A stretch of DNA of 64,000 nt from Amphiura filiformis (Eukaryota > Echinodermata > Ophiuroidea > Amphilepidida > Amphiuridae), in the NCBI RefSeq assembly GCF_039555335.1, contig NC_092642.1:21607812-21671811 (forward strand). The letters run 5' to 3'. Below, piece by piece: positions 11,222-22,400 of this stretch. The notes under the pieces were generated by a model that was not told the DNA's origin, made no database searches, and saw only the letters and a list, made by a program, of their open reading frames with translations. The position numbers were made by a program, and so were the translations under genes. Position 1 is the first letter of the stretch. Every line of letters begins with the position of its first letter.

Positions 11222-13418
11222 CTGTAGAAATAGAATAAAGTTCCCATTAAGCAAAACACCAGGAAATTTTTTGATATTAATAAAAAAATAAATCATAGCC
11301 CTATGCTGAGTAGTAAACTACTGTTCAGACCACTCACCAACAGGCTAGCCTAAGTCCCTGTGCTTTGAATGCAATGAGACTTTGTGCATATTCATGAAAG
11401 CCAATAGTTCTATCATGTGTGTCTAACCAATCACCCGCACACTGTTTGTGCCTATCATAGAGCTACATTTATTTCAGGTTTTAATTACAGCTAATAACTA
11501 GGATGCTTGCATGTTTGCCACAAAATATATCAAGATTGTGATTTGAAAAATAATGCAGCAACAGGCGCAGAAAAGGGGTAGCATTTTTGTGCACACACTT
11601 CATGAAATGACTGGCCTTTATTAACAAATGATGCTGCACTTTGGCTGTGTGTAAATCATCTGTATCTTTATTGGTCAATGGCGCTACCAGACCCACAGGG
11701 CCATACACTTTACAGAGAGTTGCTGATCACAGTGGCTCAAATCGTTCCATAAACCAATCCAGTGATGTGCAATTCTCGATCAGCGCAAGCCCTAATCTAC
11801 CTACATAGACCATCACAGCCAGGATCAGCACATGGGTAGACCAGGACATATAGCGTTAAGTTCCTTGTCTAAAAGATTTTCAAGCAAGCTAAATTTTTCA
11901 CGAGAACATGATTTGACACTACCCACACTGACACTCATACTGTCACGCACCAGAATCAGGCACCTAACCGATTGAGCCAACTGGAGTATTTTCATAACTG
12001 AAGGAGAAAGAGATGGTTGAAAGGGTAGAGGTAACAACACTGTGTATGATATGGGAGAACCAACACTCTTCTTAGTTAGCTAAATCAACCTAGATTTTTT
12101 CTGGCTCAATCACTCCAGTTGTTTTATCTCTAATATTTTGTTTTAAATCTAACTGAATGTACATATTCTATTAAGTTTAACTCTTTTGGTATCATTTTCA
12201 TTAATAATCTTTGTAAATATTATTGCTAATCAAAATCAATCTGATAAGTTTGACTTCACATCAGATCTAAAATACCAAATTCAACAAATTGATAAATTGC
12301 TTTTTAAAAAGGAGTATTTTGTGATCCTAGCATCCTCTTTTTATTACATTTTCAGCAGATATCCATGAAAATAGCTTATTATTATTTCAGTTGATTCTGA
12401 TTTTGCGTTTGTGAGTTATACTTGATTATGTGTATTTCCCTGCTCATAACCACTGTGTTGTCTGATACACCAAAACTAAATACAAATTTGACAACATTTT
12501 TGCTAAACAAATTAATCTGCAAGATTTTTTTTGTACATAAACATTATGTAGCCAGATGTTTCCAGTGTTATAAAAATCTCAACTTTTTTTGTAAAAAGTG
12601 AGGGATGAGGCTGTGGATCACAAAATGCCCCTTTAACAAATATGAATCACCTTACCTTTAATAAATGGTTTTGAGCATGGTTGAGCTATCCCGATTGGTC
12701 CTTCATCATACATAGCAAGGTAATCCTGCAGCACCTGTAGACCATGCTCACGTCCACGGTACTCTTTCCTTATGTACAGACTATCTAACACTGGTATGGA
12801 CCATGTGCACAGTACACCTACATGGTCATTTAAAGAAGCACCTGTCACAGATCAAATCAAAAATACATTTAAAAAAATAGCGTGCAATTACAAATCTGTG
12901 CGTTATTGTTAGGACATTAAACACAAATGTAACACAAAGCTTTTCACTCAAAAAATTAAAATTCCTAAAAAATTTCAAGACCTGCACCTATCCATGGCAG
13001 ATTAGTTCTCACTATACAAAAAAACCTTACCCTGTTAAAAATATTTATGTTTTCTGAGTAGGGTTATGTTTTTGAAAAATGGACCCCTATGCATGTCTAA
13101 AGATCTTCTGTAAAATACTACCAAATTTTTACCATTGTTGGATGACTTTTCAAAACATTGACCATAAGGATTTCTTTTGAAAAACCTTTCTCCATGTCTA
13201 CGGATTTGTTGTGAAGTAAACAAACTCATCTGGGCAGTACACCTATATGTCAACATGTTGTTTGTGTACATAGAAGCCCATGGCAGTATTACTGTCCTAA
13301 AGAAAATTGGGAAACAGGAAGTTCCTGTTTCTTCATTTCCAATCCTGCACCTATCCATTTGAAATGAGAGATTAGCGTTCAATATACAATAAAGCCAACA
13401 ACGACAATGACAACAACG

Positions 13419-13488
<70 letters not shown>

Positions 13489-16400
13489 AAATGGGAATCC
13501 AAACATAGTTTTGATAATTACAACCTGCAATAATGCCATTAATATACATTGGTCTATTCCAGTTGAAATCCATACACCCCTATGGAAGACATTACATTAA
13601 CCCTTCCACAAAGGGGGTGAAGATTTTAAATAGAGTCACCCATTCAAGTAACCTCATTTGAAATTCATATTCTCTGTGTGAAAGATTAAGGTCACGACTT
13701 CCATATATTAGGGGGTGTATGGATTTTAACTGGAATAGCCCATTATGGTTATAGCCCTTATATATAATTAGATGCCCGTCACATGGCTTAAATAAATTGG
13801 TAGGAACAAAGTGTTACACGTAATCCGATTATCACTACGTCAACTTTTTGAGTTCTGCACCAGTTCTGATCAAAGTGATCGCAACACAAAGTCTATGGCA
13901 TGTACTACCAATTCCAAAAGGTGCGTGGTCCATGGTTACTAGGAAGTTATGTAACCACTTCGCTGGCAAACAGACCTTTTTGCATGTTGATTAGAAATCT
14001 TCTGAAATTAGTTCTGAAAGACGTTGTGTGTGGTAAACAAAAACACTACAACCAAAGACACTTTGATAAGCATATGGTGTGGCATGATTGTTCACCAAGC
14101 ATGTACAGTGTTGCTCTTATCTCATGAAGTTATTGAGGTGTTTACCGCATGGTCATACATGTTTTCAAATTGATTCATTTGGGATTCCAACAACTGTAAT
14201 GTTTTGATGTGGTGGGACACATATCGTTACTGGGGAGGAAAAACCTTCTGAAATCAAATCCTCATATCCAATGACAGAATCTCACACATAACAATTGTGT
14301 CATTTTGTGCGAGACACGTAAATTAACAGGATTTACATAAAAAATGATGTTGCCTATTTGGTTACTAACATATACTTTTGCAGTTTACAGGTAAAAGGGA
14401 AGCATCAAGTTGACACACACAAAAAAAGAATTTGGCCAAAATTGCACATACATTTCAATTTTTATTCATAATTGACATAAAAATTATATGTAATGGAGTC
14501 CACTTTTTATGATATGAGCCCTTTGCAATGACCTTTGGAATTTTTTCCTGTCCAGCAAAGATAAGCATTCTAATATTTGTAAACCATATCTTACTCACCG
14601 GATAAAAGCCATCTGCTCTTGGTGTGGCTGTTTTCAATGCCTCGTCAAGCTGCCACCATCGTTGACATAGTTTTACACCAATAGCTACAACAAGCAAATC
14701 AATATCAATTTAATGGTTAGGTCACTAGAATTTTTCCTGTACACTATTGACGAGAGCGTATAAAACCGTACATTTTACATAGCATATTTACTGTGTTAAA
14801 CCAGAGAAGATAAGAATAGAAGGAGGCCGCTTGCCAAAATTACCCATTCATCGCTCTTATCACTTGAAGAGGTACTTGAGTTGGTTTTTCATGTCATGTG
14901 TGTTGCCTATTCCCTATTTGATCAGAAATGTTAGCTTCTTAGCAATATTTTAACATCAATTTTATATTGATAATTAGATTATGTGCATGCTATTATAATA
15001 ATAAGAATTCTAAGGGGGAAGACATCCCTTCCATGTAAAAAATTAATGGGACCCACTAACCCCCCCCTTCCCTCTCCACCATATGGATTCCAATAATTTC
15101 AGATGACATTTCAAATCTTTCTTTTGTGGTTACACCATGAGCAGTTGAGAGCTTGTATGGCATGATGTGGATGATTTGGCTGAGATAATAATAACAGGGA
15201 AGACGTCCCTCCCATGGAAAAATTTAAGGGTACCCACTCCCCCCCCACAATCCCACCTCCCCACCTCCATGACCTTTCAAATCTTACTTTTGTGGTTACA
15301 CCGTGAGCAGTTGAGAGCCTGTATGGCATGGTATGGATGATCTGGCTGAGATAACAGTAACAGGGAAGACGTCCCTCCCATGGAAAAATTTAAGGTTACC
15401 CACCCCCCCAACAATCCCTCCTCCCCCCTCCATGACCTTTCAAATCTTACTTTTGTGGTTACACCGTGAGCAGTTGAGAGCCTGTATGGCATGATGTGGA
15501 TGATCTGGCTGAGATGATTCACCGTAGATATGAAGAGTTGTGATCTTGTCATCGATACATTGCACCTGTTAACCAAAGTAAAATACAAAAGGGTTATTTA
15601 TTTGTTATTGAGATTATAGCATGGATTATTAAAAAACTTTACATGCCATATTATAATTTGCTGTAAAATAATGTTGTCTCTACTCTTTTAATTCAAGTCA
15701 ATTCGATTGTAACAGGTTTAATTGATGAAATATCGTATGTGTATCTCATATGCAGATATTCCACCACTGAATACTTGCTTTCATATGTTGAGCACAACTT
15801 CCAAGTTCAACAGAGAATGTCAGATTTTGTCTTCCTTCGAAGTTAGAATCCTAAAATTTGCCAAATTGCATGTTTTATTAACCTTTCATTCATGCACAAA
15901 TTACGTTTTATCTAATGCCACATGTTTGTTTCAGTGATTTGTTTTTTTATTAGTTGCACATATGTTCTCAAATGAGGACATTGTGCAACCACAGAGATAA
16001 TCACTTGGCTCCATTACAAAAACCTGGAATAACAGAGATATTGGGGTAAAACATTTAAAGCTTGGGCTAAAAATGATGCAGATTATTGGACTTTACAAAA
16101 TAAGGAATTCAGGCAAAAATAGACACTTAGTGACATGTCTGCAACCATGTGTACATGTAACAACTGAATTGAGTTCGTAAATTACAACTCATGAATTAGA
16201 TTTCATGAATTACAACTTGTAAATTAGAATTCAAATTCAACCAGATGTTATGAAGTGTGTAGAGATCATGAATTAGCCTAATTAGAGTTCAACAACTCAA
16301 GTTGAACTACACATCATTATTACATACTATGCAGTAGGCCTACTTCATGTACTTTCCTATACCAACATGGTAAATGTTACAGTTTTAAATGCACAGTGTC

Positions 16401-19400
16401 CTCTTATGAGGAAGGGAGGGTGCTATAGTAAGACACCTCAATGGTGTAACATCCTCATTTGAAGACACTTATTTTTCACTATTTATAAGTATTCTAAAAT
16501 AGCTGTCAGTTAACGAATAGAATGTTAAATGTGAAGCTAAATCACTGAATACGGTAATTATATGGTCATTTTCACAGTAAAGGGTGTAACTTTTGATTTT
16601 TTGGGTCAAAATTTCAAACCACTTTTTAAAAATATGTTTCTGTTTACTGAAATCATGCATAGAAGCAACTTAAATTCCAGTAAAATAATGTTTCAAGGCT
16701 TAAACCTTTTGATTTCTAATAAAAAATTTGACATTTCCATAACATTTTGGTTAAAATCTAAGAAAAATGTATTTTACATAACCTCAGAAAATTATGACAT
16801 GAAAGCTGGAATACATGTGAAATCCCATTCCAAAGTAAGTCAACAGATATAAGTTAAATTTTATACCATGTTTTGCTATGTTTGTAATTGCAGTTTTGAA
16901 AATTTTTAACATCAAGTGTCATTTACAATGGAAAATTCCAAACCTTAAACATATTTTTTAAGTTTTAATTGGGTTCCTAAAATAATTTGAATGTCTAACT
17001 TCATGTACAAATACTACTTGATGAAAGGAACCTCCCAGCCAAGTTTCACAGAAATTGGAGTTATTTTTTAGAATTGGCAATTCAAGCGATTTGTGTTTCG
17101 GAGGCTTCAGTTAACACCACAGGTGATCATAAAAGTAAAATATTTGGCTAACCACTACAAGTTGACATAAAAAAATAGGTAAAAAATATCACAATTACCA
17201 ATTTTCATGCTTTGCTTCTAAGTATTGAATTTCAGTTATGACAAAAATGAAATTATCACAGCAAGTCATTTTTTTTGTTTCGGAGGCTTCATGTTAACAA
17301 TTGTTAAACATTGCAGAAGTAGTTTTTTTGAAAACAACAGTGTTGGGATCATCTAAGCTGTTATTTTCTTGTGTATATTGAATCAATGATTCTATGCGGC
17401 AGATATTGTAGATTTATCACATGTTAATTTTTTCACCCATTTGTTTTGTATGGTGTTTTTTGCATGTGAAGCCTCCGAAACAGGCTTTTTTGGATATCAG
17501 TATATTTTTCAAACATTAACCATAATGTCAAAATTTTTTTTAATTTATGACATTCTGCACATATCAAGTAATAATTACAATGCAGATATCAGTATGAAAC
17601 ACACCAATTTAGATATGCATAGATGATAATTAATCTTATTGTTGTTTCGGAGGCTTCATTTGTTTCGGAGGCTTCAATTGTTAACGGAAAGTTTGTATTG
17701 GGTCCCATTTTCAAACGGTGATATATATCTCCACGATTTAAAAACATGTGACTTGAGGATCTACTTTGCTACATTTTGATAAATAGATTTGATGAGCTCT
17801 TTTATTTATATTTGCACAAGCTTGCTGAACAGTTTGTTTCGGAGGCTTCAAAAAGTTAACGGAAAAACGGCTCTTTGAAGTCAAGATTTTATAAAAATTT
17901 TAAAAGCTTGCAAATCGACTAATTTTTGTTACCCATTTCAAGTTAAGATAACAACTGTTATGAATCAAGAAGAAGTGAAGAAATAACCAAGAATTATGAA
18001 CTAAAGCTACACCCACAAAGTTTGTTAACAATTGTTAACGGAAAATGAAGCCTCCGAAACGACAAATATCGAAGTCCGGTTCTCAAAAATACAGGGCTGT
18101 TCACAATTAAATCTAATGTGGCAGTGTTTACTGAACCTATGACTGTACTTTCAGGATAAGAAAAATTATCCATGAACTAACTGAAGAAAACACAGGGTTT
18201 TACAAAAATGTTACTGTTTTTTATAGTTTTTCAAAATGGCAATATTAAGTACATTTAAGCCTGCTAAAACTGAGCATGATAACTCCCAAAGCTGATTATG
18301 CTACCCAAGGTAGCTGCTAACTAGATGACTTATGTGGCCAAAAATCATGGAATTCTGTGGCTTTATTAGAACACTCTGGATTAAAATGTTAAAATCCAAA
18401 GTTACACCCTTTACCGTGAAAATGACCATATACTTTAACATAAATTAAGCTTAGCTCTGAGATTTGCTATTCATACTTAATTGTCCATTGTGCAAGCATA
18501 CACTGGAAAAGAAAAAAATAAATAAAATAACTATTCATGAATCTGTTGATCACAATGAAATTTATGTCTGTCCCCCAATTGAAAATTACTACCTCTGCAT
18601 CCTTGTTTTAAGGTGGTACGAAAGGCAAAATCAAGTTGCTCTGATTGAGATTAAAATAGACTTGTTGCAGAGAGATATGCAAAATAATCTTAATTCTAAA
18701 ATTTGAGCCAAATCGGACAAACGGTTTTTGAGATATTGCTGTTGAAAGATTCTTTGTATTCTATTGTTTTTGCCAATATATTGATGAAGTTAATGAAGAA
18801 AATTGGCAAAATGTGCTCATTAATATTAATTTTGCCAATATTTTCCCAATATTTTATGAATAAACCTTCATACTACTTTTACCTTTAAAATTTTGACCTG
18901 AAACTTTGCCAATGTGTCTCTATGACCTAAACCTTTAACATGTGATTTTCCATAAATCTAATTTGCATATTTGCATAATTAATTAGCCTTAAGTATAATG
19001 CTAATTAATTATGCAAATATGCAAATTAGATGGGCGGAAAATCACATGGTAATGTTTTTTAGGCCATAGAAACACATTGGCAAAGTTTCATGTCAAAATC
19101 ATATAAAATAAAAGTAGTATGAAGGTTTATTCATAAGATATTGGTATAATATTGGCAAACATGAATATTCATGAGCACATTTTGCCAATTTTCCTCATTA
19201 ACTTCATCAATACATTGGCAAAAAACAATAGAATACAAAGAAACTAAAAACATGCATATCTTGACAACCGTATGTCCGATTTCCTTCAAACAAAAACTAT
19301 TTTGCTCAGTGTATTTAGCTTAACTTATTCAATCTATTCAAATGGTTCTAAATTCAGTTTCTGTTTTCCAGAAACATCGTTTCGAACCCCCTTTATGTTA

Positions 19401-22400
19401 CTACACTAAAAACTGAAAAATACACTGAAACGCCTCTGAAACCAATTTCCTCTAGTGGTTTTCAGAATTATTTTGCTGACATTTTCAATTTGATTGTCAA
19501 GATTCCTAAATGTACAGTCAGTCTACTCTGAAGTACAAAGTACCAACGCGCGACGCTCACACTGCCGACTTTGAAGGCACGCATACATGTATGCAGTAGA
19601 GATGCAGCACTACACACTGTTAACGCGCTGTATACGCGCGCATTGCAGGGTTTACTTTTACGCACAAAACACGCATATTTACACGTTCAGGCACTTTTCT
19701 GACTCCTTCAAATCCATAGTCCCAAAGTCCAATGCGTACAAAATCTTGAAAAAGTACGCGTTCAGATATTGTAAGATTTGAATAGAGAAACACCCGATAT
19801 TGTGCATTTATTCTTGGCTTTTCATTTAGGACCTACTCCTGATATGTAGGGCCCATCACATTTTGTCAGCATTGATCCATATATGTTTTAATGATTTCAA
19901 GTCTTTAAAATTGTATAGTGTCAGTTTGAAATCTTGCAAATTGGGTTCGGGTCCTTTTTCTGTTTAAATGATGCACCAAATATGTCTTCAATTGGACTTT
20001 CATTTTGCAAAATTTTCCCTCTCGGGGGGAACATCCCCCTCAGACATCCCCATGCGTAGTGGATAAACAAGTGACCATTTTGGCTACTGCTTTTGACATT
20101 TGCCAATTTAGGCCCTATATTTAACACAATTTATAAGTCTAATGGGGAAAATGTGACAATTTTCAGCTTTTCAACTGTTCAAACTTAAATTTTACACAGT
20201 AATAGTGCCAAAATAGTACACCAAATCGCTTCAATTAGGTCTTTATTTTGCAAAATTTTCCAAGTTCCAAGGGGGGGGTGGGAGAACACCACCCTGAGTA
20301 GTTGATAAACAAACGGCCACTTTCACTTCTGCTTTCGACATTTAATGTTTAACACAATTTATATTTATAGGCCTACCATAATAGAGAAAACTTGCCATCC
20401 ACGAAAGACTCCATGGACTGCTCATTTCACAAATGTTGGCTTTTTTAAACTAAAATTTTACACATTCATAGTGCCAAAATGATCCACCAAATTGCTTCAA
20501 TTACATGTAGGTCTTCATTTTCCAAAAGTTTCTTACTTATCAGGGGGCATTTTAAATATTATTATTTTCTTCTAAAATTGCCCCCACCCCCTTCTGACTG
20601 CTCTAGATCCGCACAGTGGCGTAGATTTCTTTTTGACTCGGGGGGGGGGGGGGGGGAAAAAATGTCTTGAAGTATAGTGAATCCAGCGCCTTTTAGAGAA
20701 AGAATAAGTTTATGGTACAAAAAATTTTGCCATTTTGATACTAAACTGTTGAAAAATGTGTAATAAATTCGCGCGAAGCGCACAATAATTTGAACTTTTG
20801 GGGCTAAAATGGCCAAATATGAGGTTAATTTGGTCAGAAACCCACATACAGGAGTCAACATTGGGGGGGGGATGAGTGTAATGGACCATCCCCCTGGCAA
20901 AATATTGGGGGAGATTACCCCAAACACCACCCCTCCGGATCTACACCTATGGCTCCAAAACACACATATGTTTAAAATGTCTTCAAAAATAATATTATAA
21001 AAATACCCCTTGGGCAATGTTTTTGACTCCTTCAGAGGAAAAATTCACAATTGAAAGGGTCAAAAATTTTTGAAAATACCCCTTCAGCAAAATGCTTAAA
21101 GAAAACCCTGGCGCATTGTCACTTTGTACTTCAGAGTGGACAAACTTTAATAAAATGCTGTCAACATTACCACAGTGTTCATACTTACATGTCTCTTACA
21201 AAATTGACATCTTAACACAAGGTTTGAGTTATCTGTGTCATCAGCATCAGTGCTGGGAGCTATGTTATTATCACTCACAAGACGATCTACTGGATACAGG
21301 ATGGACTTACTAGATTCACTTGTATTATGCTCAACACCTGTAAAAAGATGAACAAATAGTACAACACATTAGTGCTATGAGAACACATGAGAATACATAA
21401 CAATACTACCACAATGGGAGGGGGCACAGCAGTGTTTCCATAGATGTGATCAAAGAAATGTACATTTGAAATATTTACGCCTTCTATCATCTGTAAATGT
21501 ACAGGGGGTACATATGGGTAGCTGAATGTAACGTCAGCTAAAATTAGAAACAAAACACTATGTCATTATTATGTCATAATCGAGATTCTTTAATGATTGA
21601 CTGACAACATGCTCCTTTTCTTTTCTGTACATGGATACCTATCGCTGTGTGGGGGGAGGCGGGTGCGGCAGCTCATTGTTTCAGGTGTTCCATACAAATG
21701 TTACAAACAATATCAGGGACAAAGGAAAGCCCATGTAGCTTTTGGCACCGTAAACCATTAAATTTGGGGGATTCTCAGTGCAGTAAGTAAAATTTTGTTT
21801 CAAGGGGGGTACTACACCCATTGCATTTTTTTGTGCTTTTTTTTTTGCATTTTGTGAACAAATGAGAAAAAAAAAATTGGACAAAGTGGTATGCAAAATG
21901 AAGGGCAAATTATCTTCTCATTCTATTGGTGGCATTGGTATCAATGTAGCTTATTTTACATGCTTTTAAAGATAGAAGCCAAAAAGTGACAAGCTAGTGA
22001 TGTATAATTTATTTTTTGTATGTTTTTTTTTTGCCAATATTTGTTTTTAATTGAATTTTTTTCCAATGTTTAAAGAGCCAATACTTCTACCGTTTTAAGG
22101 TTTAGACCATTAAATGGAAATCAGCAGCCTTATTTAATATGTATGGTATGTAAAAGGTCACGACCTGATCCAGTCTCACTCTTGTTGATGAAAGATGGAT
22201 ATGGAGAGCCATCTGAAAATTCTGAGGTAGGAATAATAAAAATAATAAAAAAAAATCTATATTTATGGGTATGCTAAAATACTGGTAACTTTTAGATAAG
22301 ATAAATCTACAACAAGCTTACAAAAACAAAGGAGGATTTTGTGATCCTAAAAGCTTATTCCTAAAATTTCAGTTGATTCCAATTTTGTGTTTGTGATTAG

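Noticed and set aside
13035-13573. Open frames with long poly-Cys or poly-Val runs
   Set aside because: They are read through the (CAA)n microsatellite on the minus strand. No splice or codon evidence supports a protein.
15111-15588. Two overlapping frames of 72 and 103 codons with repeated 'PYRLSTAHGVTTK'
   Set aside because: They are the wrong frame of the triplicated exon 3 piece; the spliced frame is VQCIDDKITTLHIYGE.
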